In this document: positions 1 through 7,839 of the stretch, piece after piece
Layout of the letters: every line of letters begins with the position of its first letter
How positions within the stretch are numbered: the stretch's first letter is position 1
Assembly (NCBI GenBank): GCA_009782245.1
Contig: WRKK01000339.1
Span: forward strand, 1-16,289
DNA from: Defluviitaleaceae bacterium
Lineage (GTDB): Bacteria > Bacillota > Clostridia > Lachnospirales > WQUN01
Reading direction: 5' to 3'
DNA length: 16,289 nt
Position numbers and translations under genes: made by a program
Notes under the pieces: model-generated
Database searches by the model: none
What the model was told of the DNA's origin: nothing
The model's input: the letters and a program-made list of their open reading frames with translations, nothing else

Positions 1-61
1 CCCTTGCGGGGTGTGGGGCAGCGCCCCACGGTTTTAGACTTTGACACGGTTTTAGACTTTG
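1..61 (+). repeat. Partial copy of dispersed CCCACGGTTTT-end repeat
   Basis: Bases 2-36 are identical to 6454-6488, and the reverse complement of the right end of the window carries the same family. The copy contains a perfect 7-bp stem (GTGGGGC / GCCCCAC, 13-29) with a 3-nt loop, followed by GGTTTTA. It could act as a weak intrinsic-terminator-like hairpin for anything transcribed from upstream. A 17-bp unit (CACGGTTTTAGACTTTG) then occurs twice in tandem (27-43 and 45-61). The left boundary lies outside the window. Confidence 0.85.
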
Positions 62-88
62 AAGTTGAAAAAAGAAAGGGTTGATGTT

Positions 89-1318
89 TTGGAACAATCA
101 ATATTAAAAAAATATGCAGAATTGTTGGTTTTTGCGGGGGGCAACGTTCAAAAGGGGCAGCCAGTGGTTATTAGCGGCAATGTTGCCGATGCGGACTTTG
201 TGCGAATGGTGCAAGATGCCGCTTACGATGCTGGCGCAAGCGATGTCTCCATCGATTGGCAGGACGACACAGTAACTCGCACAACTTACCTTAGAGCCGC
301 CGACCATATATTTGAAATGTACCCCGATTGGCGAGTGGATAGGTTTAAGTTTTATGACGAGCGTGGTGCGGTTTATCTGCACATAAGTTCGTCAGACCCC
401 GATTTGTTGGCTGGGGTTAATCCTGAACGGATAAAAACGTTGACAAAAGTTAGCCGCCAAAAACTTAAACCACACTCTGCGTTGACAATGTCTAATGCGT
501 TGCGGTGGTCAGTTTTAGCCGTGCCGTCGCCAAAATGGGCGGCAAAAGTTTTTCCCAACCTGCCGCAAGAACAAGCTATTGCTAAATTATGGCAAGCAAT
601 CCTAAAAGCCGCCCGTGCAGACGGCGAAAACCCAATAGCCGCATGGCAAAAACACCGAGAAAACTTTACCGAACGCAAAAATTTTCTTAACGCTAAACAA
701 TTTGACAAACTGCACTTTACCAATAAATTAGGAACAGACTTATTGGTCGGTATGCCCAAAAACCACGTGTGGGTCGGCGGCGGCGATGTCGGCAAAGACG
801 GAATCCCGTTTTTTCCCAATATACCAACAGAAGAACTTTTTACCGCACCCAACCGCAACGCCGTAAACGGTAAAGTTGTGGCATCTATGCCGCTAAGCTA
901 CCAGGGCAACCTTATAACCGATTTCGCCATTACTTTCAAAGACGGGCGCGCAGTAGAATATTCCGCCAAAAATAACGAAGAAATACTAAAAAATATTATC
1001 GAGATGGACGACGGCTCGCATTATTTGGGCGAAGTTGCTCTAGTTGCCAACAGCTCGCCAATATCGCAAATGGGAATTTTATTTTATAATACCCTGTTTG
1101 ACGAAAACGCCTCCAGCCACTTGGCACTCGGCAAAGCATACCCCGATTGCGTACAAGGCGGCAGCACTATGAATGACGAAGAACTGCTAAAAGCTGGCAT
1201 TAACGATTCCTTAATGCACGTCGATTTTATGTTCGGTACAGCAGATATGCAAATTGTCGGCATCGCAACGGACGGCACGGAAACCCTGCTAATGCAAAAT
1301 GGCGAATTTGCTTTCTAA
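89..1318 (+). CDS. M29 family metallo-aminopeptidase (AmpS/PepS-like)
   Basis: Predicted cytoplasmic aminopeptidase of family M29 (thermophilic aminopeptidase type), removing N-terminal residues from peptides with a two-metal centre. The N-terminal stretch LKKYAELLVFAGGNVQKGQ is typical of the family. Likely metal ligands, counted from the TTG at 59, are the Glu pair in PTEEL (258/259), Glu325 in GEVAL, His354 in SSHLALG and His387/Asp389 in HVDFM; their spacing follows the family. I chose TTG at 89 because AAGAAAGGG (72-80) is a Shine-Dalgarno site 8 nt upstream and gives 409 residues, the usual length. The TTG at 59 adds 10 residues and lies inside a repeat. First gene of an operon: it overlaps the next gene by 20 bp if that gene starts at 1299. 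Substrate preference cannot be read from the sequence. Confidence 0.9.
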   Translation: MEQSILKKYAELLVFAGGNVQKGQPVVISGNVADADFVRMVQDAAYDAGASDVSIDWQDDTVTRTTYLRAADHIFEMYPDWRVDRFKFYDERGAVYLHISSSDPDLLAGVNPERIKTLTKVSRQKLKPHSALTMSNALRWSVLAVPSPKWAAKVFPNLPQEQAIAKLWQAILKAARADGENPIAAWQKHRENFTERKNFLNAKQFDKLHFTNKLGTDLLVGMPKNHVWVGGGDVGKDGIPFFPNIPTEELFTAPNRNAVNGKVVASMPLSYQGNLITDFAITFKDGRAVEYSAKNNEEILKNIIEMDDGSHYLGEVALVANSSPISQMGILFYNTLFDENASSHLALGKAYPDCVQGGSTMNDEELLKAGINDSLMHVDFMFGTADMQIVGIATDGTETLLMQNGEFAF

Positions 1319-2171
1319 AATGGACTGTCCTGCGGATTACTCCAAAATAGAACAAATCGGCGGCGATGTGGTTCTTTACGATATAAAACATTTTAGCTTG
1401 CCAGAAGTGCTAAATTGCGGGCAATGTTTCCGTTTTAACGCAAGTGAAAACACCGAAAATCAATATACTGGCGTTGCCCACGGGCGGCAGCTAGTTTTGG
1501 CGGTGCAGGCGGGCAATCTTATTATAAAAAACGTAACTTTAGCCGAATTTTACAGCATTTGGCAAGATTATTTTGACCTGCAACGCAATTACGCCAACCT
1601 GCGTAACCAATACGCCAGCGATCCAACGCTAAAAAAAGCAACAGAATTTTCGCAGGGGCTACGCATAATGCGCCAAGAACCATGGGAAACCCTTGTTTCC
1701 TACATTTTAAGCCAAAATTGCAACATACCGCGCATTAAAAATATGGTAGAAAGCCTTTGCCAGCACTTTGGAGAGCAACTACCTAACAAAAATTTTGCCT
1801 TTCCAACGCCGCAACGGCTGGCAAAATTATCGGTTGACGATTTAGCACCAATAAAAACGGGCTATCGTGCCGCTTACATTATAGATGCCGCCAAAAAAGC
1901 CGCCGCCGAACTAGATTTATCCGCCTTACAAGAAATGTCAACCGATAAAATTCGCCAACAGCTGCTGAAAATTCACGGAGTAGGCCCAAAAGTTGCCGAT
2001 TGCGTACTGTTGTACGGCTTTGGCAGAACAGAAGTTTTTCCCATTGATGTTTGGATTAAACGAGTGCTTGCAAAATATTATCCTAACGGCTTTCCGCCCC
2101 AAAATATCAGCAAAACGGCGGGCATAGCACAACAATTTTTATTTCATTACGAGAGGAGCATTACATTATGA
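1299..2171 (+). CDS. ogg: 8-oxoguanine DNA glycosylase (OGG1-type, HhH-GPD)
   Basis: Bifunctional base-excision repair enzyme that removes 8-oxoguanine and nicks the abasic site. The N-terminal OGG domain carries LNCGQCFRF (38-46), matching the family's GQ-F-W/F motif. The HhH-GPD domain follows from about residue 125 (EPWETLVSYILSQN). The helix-hairpin-helix HGVGPKVADC contains the expected catalytic Lys231, and Asp250 in FPIDVW is the conserved acidic residue. At 290 aa it is a normal length for Clostridia-type OGG proteins. The start may be ATG 1299 (overlapping the aminopeptidase by 20 bp) or ATG 1320 just after that gene's stop. Neither has a clear Shine-Dalgarno site, so translation is probably coupled. 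Its stop overlaps the next start as ATGA. Confidence 0.93.
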   Translation: MANLLSKMDCPADYSKIEQIGGDVVLYDIKHFSLPEVLNCGQCFRFNASENTENQYTGVAHGRQLVLAVQAGNLIIKNVTLAEFYSIWQDYFDLQRNYANLRNQYASDPTLKKATEFSQGLRIMRQEPWETLVSYILSQNCNIPRIKNMVESLCQHFGEQLPNKNFAFPTPQRLAKLSVDDLAPIKTGYRAAYIIDAAKKAAAELDLSALQEMSTDKIRQQLLKIHGVGPKVADCVLLYGFGRTEVFPIDVWIKRVLAKYYPNGFPPQNISKTAGIAQQFLFHYERSITL

Positions 2172-3190
2172 ACGTATTAGTTATTGGTGGTACAGGAGTT
2201 ATAAGTACGGCTATAGTGGACAGATTAGCGGAAGTGGATAACGAGGTAACAGTTTTTAACCGCGGCACACGGGACGCTCGCTATAAAGCCGAAGTAAAAG
2301 AAATAACTGGCGATAAAAATAATGTGCCAGAATTTACGAAACACATGAAAGCCAACAAATTTGATGCCGTTATCGATATGATTTCTTATACTTGGGAAGA
2401 TGCCGCTATTACGCTTGATGCCTTTTGGAGCTTGGCAGATACGCCGCATTTTATTTTTACTTCCACTTGTGCAACCTACAAACGCCCAATACGCGCCGCC
2501 GCCGTTACCGAAGATTTTCCCCGCTGGACAGACGACACTTTTTACCCATACGGCTACCACAAGGCGCGCATGGAAGATTATCTGCTAAAACGGGCAGAAG
2601 ACGACGGTATAAAAGTAACCATTATACGCCCCTCTTTAACTTATGGAATAGGTAGCAAAAATATTGGCGTTTTACGCAATAATTACGGGATAATAGAACG
2701 CATTAAGCAAAACAAACCCGTTATAGTTTTCGGCGACGGCACTAACCCGTGGGAATTTACCTTTGCACCCGATATTGCCAAAGCCTACGCTGGCGTTGTT
2801 TGCCGCGAACATTGTTTTGGGCAAATTTACCACGCAACCAGCGGCGATGTCCGCATCTGGGACGACCTTTATTTGGAATTTGGCAAAATTATCGGCATCG
2901 AGCCAAAAATTTTGCACGTTTCCACCGAAATGCTAATGGAAGCCGAACATGACCGCCTTTTGCACGTTTACCAAGAAAAAATGTCCTCGGGTGTTTTTGA
3001 TAACTCCAAAATTAAGCGTGATGTGCCAGAATATGAATGCGATTACACACTAGATAAAACCCTACGTGCAATCTACGATTGGTACACCACCGATGCAAAA
3101 GCACGTGTTATTGACAAAAATTTAGACGCAATAGAAGATGCCCTTGTTGAAAAATACGCAAAATGTGCCGAAATTTTACGAAATAACTAA
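2168..3190 (+). CDS. NAD(P)-dependent epimerase/reductase, extended/atypical SDR family
   Basis: Rossmann-fold enzyme of the NAD-dependent epimerase/dehydratase group. The dinucleotide-binding glycine motif GGTGVIS is at 7-13, with a basic NRGTR after beta-2, which may favour NADP. Ser/Thr in FTSTCATY (97-104) and Tyr128-x3-Lys132 (YGYHK) form the expected SDR catalytic set, and IRPSLTYG follows. Length is 340 aa. A strong Shine-Dalgarno GAGGAG (2153-2158) precedes the ATG by 9 nt, and the start overlaps the glycosylase stop by 4 bp (ATGA), so the genes are co-translated. The sequence also resembles the CSP41-like branch of the family. The substrate is unknown, and the partnership with the aminopeptidase and DNA-repair gene gives no clear pathway. 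Confidence 0.85.
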   Translation: MNVLVIGGTGVISTAIVDRLAEVDNEVTVFNRGTRDARYKAEVKEITGDKNNVPEFTKHMKANKFDAVIDMISYTWEDAAITLDAFWSLADTPHFIFTSTCATYKRPIRAAAVTEDFPRWTDDTFYPYGYHKARMEDYLLKRAEDDGIKVTIIRPSLTYGIGSKNIGVLRNNYGIIERIKQNKPVIVFGDGTNPWEFTFAPDIAKAYAGVVCREHCFGQIYHATSGDVRIWDDLYLEFGKIIGIEPKILHVSTEMLMEAEHDRLLHVYQEKMSSGVFDNSKIKRDVPEYECDYTLDKTLRAIYDWYTTDAKARVIDKNLDAIEDALVEKYAKCAEILRNN

Positions 3191-3213
3191 ACGAAAATAA
3201 TCGGCAAAAAAGG

Positions 3214-3242
3214 TTGATTTTTGGTTGCAAATAATTTATAAT
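3214..3242 (+). promoter_or_regulatory. Putative sigma-A promoter of the chemoreceptor gene
   Basis: TTGATT (3214-3219), a 17-bp spacer and a perfect TATAAT (3237-3242). Transcription would start near 3249 and run through the 109-bp inverted-end repeat before reaching the chemoreceptor start at 3441, giving a leader of about 190 nt. Confidence 0.55.
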
Positions 3243-3286
3243 CTTTTAAGGAAACTAAAAAGCTACAAAAAAGATTAAAAAAGATT

Positions 3287-3395
3287 AAAACCGTGGGAAC
3301 TGGGAACTGGGCAAACGTCCCCTGCCCGTCCCGTCTAGTTCACATTATTTCAATAAAAGTGTACGCAAAAAGTGTACGCATAGTCCCACGGTTTT
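3287..3395. repeat. 109-bp element with 12-bp perfect inverted ends
   Basis: AAAACCGTGGGA (3287-3298) and TCCCACGGTTTT (3384-3395) are perfect inverted repeats bounding the element. Inside are a duplicated GGGAACT (about 3295-3308), a partial match to the GC palindrome (CCTGCCCGTCC, near 3320), and a 13-bp-period direct repeat of AAAAGTGTACGC (3355-3379). On its left are two tandem copies of AAAAAAGATT (3267-3286). On its right is GAAGTTGATTTT, which also flanks the right-end repeat of the window. No open reading frame is present. Confidence 0.75.
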
Positions 3396-3440
3396 GAAGT
3401 TGATTTTGAAATTAATTTTTAGTATTGAGGAGGTCGTATT

Positions 3441-5975
3441 GTGGAAAAAAGATCTGGTCTTAAATTGCATACAAAGCTAGTTTTGGCTATAGTAGCTATT
3501 TCGCTTGCGGGGCTGGCTATAGCTTTTGTTGTGGTTAATACGTTCATTCGTCAAACAATACACACAAATATTATGAACGCAACATATGGAGAAATGTCAA
3601 CCTATGCAGTACAAATTAATGGTATTTTTGTTAATAACCAGTATGTTCTCAATGGTTTTGTGGCGGCTGTTGAAAGCACGGGCAGAGAGCATTTGCCCGA
3701 AATAGCACGAAGGTTTGAAGAAGAATATGATTTTATTTCGTTGCCGGCGGCGGGTTTTGTTGCCGATGGTGCGTTTGTTTCTACGGGTGAATGGGAGCCC
3801 GATTTGGATATTTGGACTTTGGAAGAACGCCCGTGGTTTGTTGAGGCGATAGAGGCTGGCGGCGAGGTGGTTTTTATAGCACCGTATGTTTCGTATATGC
3901 CGCCAAACCCGCTTATATTGTCGGTTGTGCGGTATAGGCCGCAATTTGAAGGCGGAACAGTATTCGTAATAGATGTTACTTTGGATAATATGATGATTTT
4001 ACTTAACACTTACAATGTGCCTGGCGGCGGCTATTTGTTCCTGCTGGATAACGAATATAACATAATTTTTCACCCCGATGCCGAACTGGCGGCCTCGCCC
4101 GATGGGCTTAGGAATATAGCCGAGTTTCCTAACTATAGCCCAATTTTGCCGCTTTTGGGGCAAGATTACGGGCTTACAAGTTTTACCGCAGCGGACGGCG
4201 TAAATTCGCATCTAATGACCTTTAATTTACCAGCCGCTAACTGGACTTTGGGCGTTGTGTTTCCGCTAACCGTTACTTCTGTTCCTATTTGGCAAAATTT
4301 ATTGGTTATAATCCTTACGTTTTCTGTTATCCTAATTATAATTATGGTGGTTGTACAGGTGGTAATATCGCACCTGCTGCGTAATAAAATACGTGATAAA
4401 ATATCAAACTTTCGCATACTTTCCGCAGATTTGGTAAGCGGCAAAAGTATCTCGCTAAACCGCACTCACGACCCATCTTTTGGGCTAGATGCAATGGATT
4501 ATGAATTTGAAAATGTGGTAAAAAGCATAGCCAAAGTGCATAGCGATATGACGCTGCTATATAACAAACAAATTGAGGGTACGTATAAATTCCGAATATC
4601 CCCCGACGAACACCAGGGCATATACCGAGAAATTGTATCCCAAACAAACGACTTGGTTACGGACTTTGTTAATACACGTGCCGACACGTTAGACTTTTTT
4701 CAAGAGATTGCAAACGGTAATTTTGATGCCAAATGTGCTTTCACTTTTTTGGGCGATGAGGCCTTTATTAACGAACTTTTAGACAGCATTAAGCAAAATA
4801 TTGTTGACGTTGCGGCGGTAATATCCGATATAGCCTACCACGCCCAAGACGGCGATGTAGATTACAGCGTAGATGCCAGCAAGTTCAAGGGCGAGTGGTT
4901 CAAAATTGTACAAGATATGAATAAAATTGTTATTGCCATAAAAACGCCAATCCAAGAAATACAGACGGTGCTTGCCCGTTTTAACGCAGGTTATTTTGAT
5001 AAAACCGTTTTGGGCAGCTATTCTGGTATTTTTGCCGATATTAAAAAGGATATTAACAGGATTGTTGCTGGGATTGGCGAATATGTCCAAGAAATTGACG
5101 AATGTTTGGGCGCGTTGGCGGCTGGCGATTTAATGCGGCGGTCTACCATGAAATTTGACGGCGAATTTGACACTATTGGCATTTCTATTAATAATATTGC
5201 TAACAAACTGCAAACAACAATGTCGGATATTTCCGTGGCTGCCGAGCAGGTTTTGTACGGCTCTAAGCAAATTGCCACCAGTGCCGCCGAACTTTCCAGC
5301 GGTGCAAACGAGCAAGCCGATTCTGTGCAAGAGTTAAACGAAACAATTCACACAATAAATATCCAAACCAAAGAAAATGCCGATAGTGCGGATAAAGCGA
5401 ACGCAATATCCAATATATCAACGCAAAACGCCCAAAAAGGCAACGATGCAATGAAACAAATGCTTGATGCGATGTTGCAAATAAAAAGTTCTAGCCATAA
5501 TATTTCGCATATTATCAAGGTTATACAAGATATAGCGTTTCAAACTAACTTGCTTTCGCTTAACGCATCGGTCGAGGCGGCAAGGGCAGGGGAACATGGC
5601 AAAGGCTTTAGCGTTGTAGCGGAAGAAGTGCGGTCGTTAGCCGCACGTAGTCAATCCGCCGCCACCGAAACCACGCAACTAATAGAAGACTCGCTGACCA
5701 GGGTTGATTCTGGCAGTGCAATAGCGGAATCAACAGCGGAATCGCTAGATGCAATCGTTAAAAGTGCCGACGAAGTTTTGCATATTATCAATAATATCTC
5801 CAGTTCTTCCAAACAGCAAGCAGCCGCAATAGACAACGTAAGCACTGGACTAACCCGCATATCCGTAGTAGTAGAAAACAACTCGGCAGTAGCCGAAGAA
5901 ACCGCCAGCACCGCCGAAGAACTAAACTCGCAAGCGGAACTGTTGGCTACGTTGGTGAAATACTTTAGGTTGTAG
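3441..5975 (+). CDS. Methyl-accepting chemotaxis protein: dCache sensor, HAMP-like array, MCP signalling domain
   Basis: Transmembrane chemoreceptor, 844 aa, starting at GTG 3441 behind GAGGAGG (3427-3433). TM1 is about residues 13-33. The extracellular dCache-like domain spans about 37-278, with the family signature ERPWFVEAI (129-137), then IAPYV and GGTVFVIDVT. TM2 is about 284-310. A cytoplasmic stretch of about 377-597 shows around five HAMP-like units of roughly 45 residues (IANGNF, QDGDVDY, NAGYFD, AAGDLM). The signalling domain follows, with the canonical hairpin tip DIAFQTNLLSLNASVEAARAG (697-717, tip near 700-712) and GKGFSVVAEEVRSLA. There is no C-terminal CheR-binding pentapeptide. 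No che genes are in the window. The ligand is unknown; dCache domains often bind amino acids, but I did not verify the full amino-acid motif. Confidence 0.95.
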   Translation: MEKRSGLKLHTKLVLAIVAISLAGLAIAFVVVNTFIRQTIHTNIMNATYGEMSTYAVQINGIFVNNQYVLNGFVAAVESTGREHLPEIARRFEEEYDFISLPAAGFVADGAFVSTGEWEPDLDIWTLEERPWFVEAIEAGGEVVFIAPYVSYMPPNPLILSVVRYRPQFEGGTVFVIDVTLDNMMILLNTYNVPGGGYLFLLDNEYNIIFHPDAELAASPDGLRNIAEFPNYSPILPLLGQDYGLTSFTAADGVNSHLMTFNLPAANWTLGVVFPLTVTSVPIWQNLLVIILTFSVILIIIMVVVQVVISHLLRNKIRDKISNFRILSADLVSGKSISLNRTHDPSFGLDAMDYEFENVVKSIAKVHSDMTLLYNKQIEGTYKFRISPDEHQGIYREIVSQTNDLVTDFVNTRADTLDFFQEIANGNFDAKCAFTFLGDEAFINELLDSIKQNIVDVAAVISDIAYHAQDGDVDYSVDASKFKGEWFKIVQDMNKIVIAIKTPIQEIQTVLARFNAGYFDKTVLGSYSGIFADIKKDINRIVAGIGEYVQEIDECLGALAAGDLMRRSTMKFDGEFDTIGISINNIANKLQTTMSDISVAAEQVLYGSKQIATSAAELSSGANEQADSVQELNETIHTINIQTKENADSADKANAISNISTQNAQKGNDAMKQMLDAMLQIKSSSHNISHIIKVIQDIAFQTNLLSLNASVEAARAGEHGKGFSVVAEEVRSLAARSQSAATETTQLIEDSLTRVDSGSAIAESTAESLDAIVKSADEVLHIINNISSSSKQQAAAIDNVSTGLTRISVVVENNSAVAEETASTAEELNSQAELLATLVKYFRL

Positions 5976-6037
5976 TGCGAAAGGCAAAACCGTGGGGCAG
6001 TCCCAGATGGGACGGGCGACCGAATTGTGGGGGGAAC

Positions 6038-6059
6038 GGGCGAACGGGGACGTTCGCCC
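6038..6059. repeat. Hairpin repeat GGGCGAAC / GTTCGCCC
   Basis: Perfect 8-bp inverted repeat with a 6-nt loop, ending in CGCCCCTACAAA. The same border recurs at 15875-15887, and a variant (CGTTCGCCCCTATGAAA) occurs near 6356, so this is one member of a dispersed hairpin family. Confidence 0.7.
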
Positions 6060-6079
6060 CTACAAAACGCTACCCGTAG

Positions 6080-6101
6080 GGGCGACCGTCCTCGGTCGCC
6101 C
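6080..6101. repeat. Hairpin repeat GGGCGACCG / CGGTCGCCC
   Basis: Perfect 9-bp stem with a 4-nt loop, preceded by CCGTAGG. It is the opposite-orientation partner of the hairpin at 6038-6059, so the two form a head-to-head pair as in REP-type clusters. Confidence 0.7.
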
Positions 6102-6210
6102 GTTATGAAACCCCCAACGCCACCGCCACCCCGTTGGTTTGGGGACAAAACAGGCAGAATTGTGGGGGAAAGCCACCCGCATGACACCGCCACCCTGTTG
6201 GTTGGGGGGC

Positions 6211-6304
6211 AAACGGGCGGAATGGTTGGGGATAAACGGGCGGAATGGTTGGGGATAAACGGGCGGAATGGTTGGGGACAAAACGGGCGGAATGGTTGGG
6301 GACA
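6211..6304. repeat. Four-copy 23-24 bp tandem repeat
   Basis: Unit AAACGGGCGGAATGGTTGGG plus GAT or GACA starts at 6211, 6234, 6257 and 6281 and continues partly from 6305. Periods are 23, 23, 24 and 24. The unit is derived from the second half of the 64-bp direct repeat at 6185-6232. Because the period is not a multiple of three, the array is probably not coding. Confidence 0.85.
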
Positions 6305-6331
6305 AAACGGTCGCCCGTTTTCCCATTCCGA

Positions 6332-6352
6332 CCCGCCTGACGGACGGGCAGG
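6332..6352. repeat. GC-rich palindrome copy inside the repeat cluster
   Basis: CCCGCCTGACGGACGGGCAG plus a final G, a near-palindrome. Its reverse complement starts CCTGCCCGTCCG, like the palindrome in hicA and the one in the right-end repeat, but the centre differs by a few bases and it is 21 bp long. No empty site is available here for comparison. Confidence 0.5.
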
Positions 6353-6503
6353 AAACGTTCGCCCCTATGAAATGCCTACCGCAAATTTAACCGATATATC
6401 ATTAATTAAGCACCAAAAACCATTAAAAATTTTAGCGGGTCAAGGGGCGCGCTCCTTGCGGGGTGTGGGGCAGCGCCCCACGGTTTTAATCTTTAATCTT
6501 TAG

Positions 6504-7748
6504 CTAAAGTTTAGAATGGCGTGAAATATTTAGCAATATGCCGATGCAGCCCATGATTACCACTAGTGAAGTGCCGCCGTAGCTTATGAATGGCATTGTT
6601 ATTCCTGTGTTGGGAATGCTGTTGGTAACAACGGCTAGGTTTATTATTAGTTGGCTGCCTATCATTAGAATTATGCCGAATGCTATTAGCGAGCCGAAAC
6701 TGTCGGTTGCCGTTTGGGAAATGTGCAAGCCGCGCCAAATTAGCACCACAAACAAAATTAGAATTATGCCAGCACCGATAACGCCAAGTTCTTCTATTAT
6801 AATTGCGAAAATAACGTCGTTGTGAGCCTCGGGTAGCATGAACTTTTGGCGGCTTTGCCCTATTCCTAGCCCAAACCAACCGCCCGATGCAATGGCAAAA
6901 AGTGATTGTATAACCTGAAAACCGTAACCAAGCGGGTCGTCAAAAGGGTTTTGCCACGCCAAAAAACGCTGTCCGCGCCACTGACCAGTTGCATCTACGC
7001 CAGCGTGATTTGCCAGATAGTACAGGTAGCCGAACATTCCCGCAACGGCGGCGGCTACCATTGCCAAAAATCGCTTTATGTGCGGACTAGCCATAAAAAT
7101 CATTCCGCCGCCGATTATTGCCACTATTATCGCCGAACTTAAATCGCCGTACGCCACTAATATCGTTAATGCACCCACTAGCACCATGCAGAAAAAAAAT
7201 CCGCCCCAATTTTCTAGTACCCTTTTGTTGGCAGATAAAATTCTAGCCAAAATCAAAATTACTGCCACTTTTGCAATCTCGGACGGCTGAAACTGAATGT
7301 TTATAATGGGCAACATAATCCAGCGGCTTGCCCCGCCGCGAGCAACGCCCCAAATAACAACCGCTACCATTAACCCCAATGCAACCAAATAAAAAACCAT
7401 CGCAAACCGCTTTAGATACCGATAATTAAAATTTGCCATAACGTTCATGCCAAAAAAGCCCAAAGTCGCCATTATTGCATGACGTTGCAAATAGAAAAAA
7501 GGGTTATAATTGTGAAACGTGCTGCGGGCAGTATCTACATAACTTGCCGAAAAAACCATCATAAGCCCAAAAAGCACCAAAATACACACAATCAAGTAAA
7601 TAGTTTGGTCTAACGTGCCTATGCCAAACTTTACCGCTACATTTGTGGATTTTTGCGGTTTTAGTTTTACTCTTTTTTGGGGCTGTTCTTGCCGCCCATC
7701 TGTCTGCCGAATGGGCAGGTCGTGTTTTAATGCACTGCTACTCCGCAT
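6504..7748 (-). CDS. ftsW: FtsW/RodA/SpoVE (SEDS) peptidoglycan glycosyltransferase
   Basis: Polytopic SEDS-family protein with about ten membrane segments that polymerises lipid II into glycan strands with a class B PBP partner. Visible family motifs are GGASRWI (key Trp, residue 146 counted from GTG 7757), FQPSEIAK, GQWRGQRFLAW, LPEAHNDVIFAIIIEELG with the essential Asp314, and the C-terminal NTGITMPFISYGGTS. The family PDLGT motif reads YGDLSSA. I chose ATG 7748 (414 aa): AGAAAGGGTGAT lies just upstream, whereas GTG 7757 is part of that site. The soluble N-terminal tail of about 45 residues contains an in-frame copy of the palindromic repeat (7699-7719). Whether it serves division (FtsW), elongation (RodA) or sporulation (SpoVE) is not decided by sequence. 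It lies downstream of the HPt gene on the same strand. Confidence 0.9.
   Translation of the reverse strand: MRSSSALKHDLPIRQTDGRQEQPQKRVKLKPQKSTNVAVKFGIGTLDQTIYLIVCILVLFGLMMVFSASYVDTARSTFHNYNPFFYLQRHAIMATLGFFGMNVMANFNYRYLKRFAMVFYLVALGLMVAVVIWGVARGGASRWIMLPIINIQFQPSEIAKVAVILILARILSANKRVLENWGGFFFCMVLVGALTILVAYGDLSSAIIVAIIGGGMIFMASPHIKRFLAMVAAAVAGMFGYLYYLANHAGVDATGQWRGQRFLAWQNPFDDPLGYGFQVIQSLFAIASGGWFGLGIGQSRQKFMLPEAHNDVIFAIIIEELGVIGAGIILILFVVLIWRGLHISQTATDSFGSLIAFGIILMIGSQLIINLAVVTNSIPNTGITMPFISYGGTSLVVIMGCIGILLNISRHSKL
7699..7719 (-). repeat. Palindrome-family copy inside the FtsW coding sequence
   Basis: On the coding strand it reads CCTGCCCAT then TCGGCAGACAGA. The left six bases and the 11-base TCGGCAGACAG are identical to the copy in hicA, with a different two-to-three-base centre. 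The length of 21 bp keeps frame and encodes about LPIRQTD in the variable cytoplasmic tail. Similarity is convincing, but there is no empty site in the window to prove insertion. Confidence 0.45.
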
Positions 7749-7839
7749 TTTTATCACCCTTTCTGTGGTTTTTTGCTGATTTTTTTTGCTGGATTCATTG
7801 GATTTAGCTGAATTGCATTAAATTTTACGTTTGCAAATT

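Larger units (their letters stand above)
5986..6487. repeat. 502-bp non-coding repeat cluster with 13-bp inverted ends
   Basis: AAAACCGTGGGGC (5986-5998) and GCCCCACGGTTTT (6475-6487) are perfect inverted repeats. Between them lie two hairpin repeats (6038-6059 and 6080-6101), two 64-bp-period direct repeats (6121-6169 and 6185-6232), a 23-24 bp tandem array (6211-6304), a copy of the GC palindrome (6332-6352), and the GCGGGTCAAGGGGCGCGCTC module (6435-6454) shared with the right end of the window. The region is far more GC-rich than its neighbours. Long open frames here are low-complexity (repeated NGRNGWGQ) with no ribosome-binding site, so I regard the 528-bp gap between genes as non-coding. 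Confidence 0.8.

Noticed and set aside
373..858. 161-codon minus-strand frame inside the aminopeptidase gene
   Set aside because: Antisense shadow of a well-supported gene, no recognisable domain or ribosome site.
6027..6503. 158-codon open frame on the plus strand, and overlapping minus-strand frames, in the repeat cluster
   Set aside because: Low-complexity translation of GC-rich tandem repeats, no ribosome site, frame broken by 23/24-bp periods, and it runs through the inverted-end repeat.
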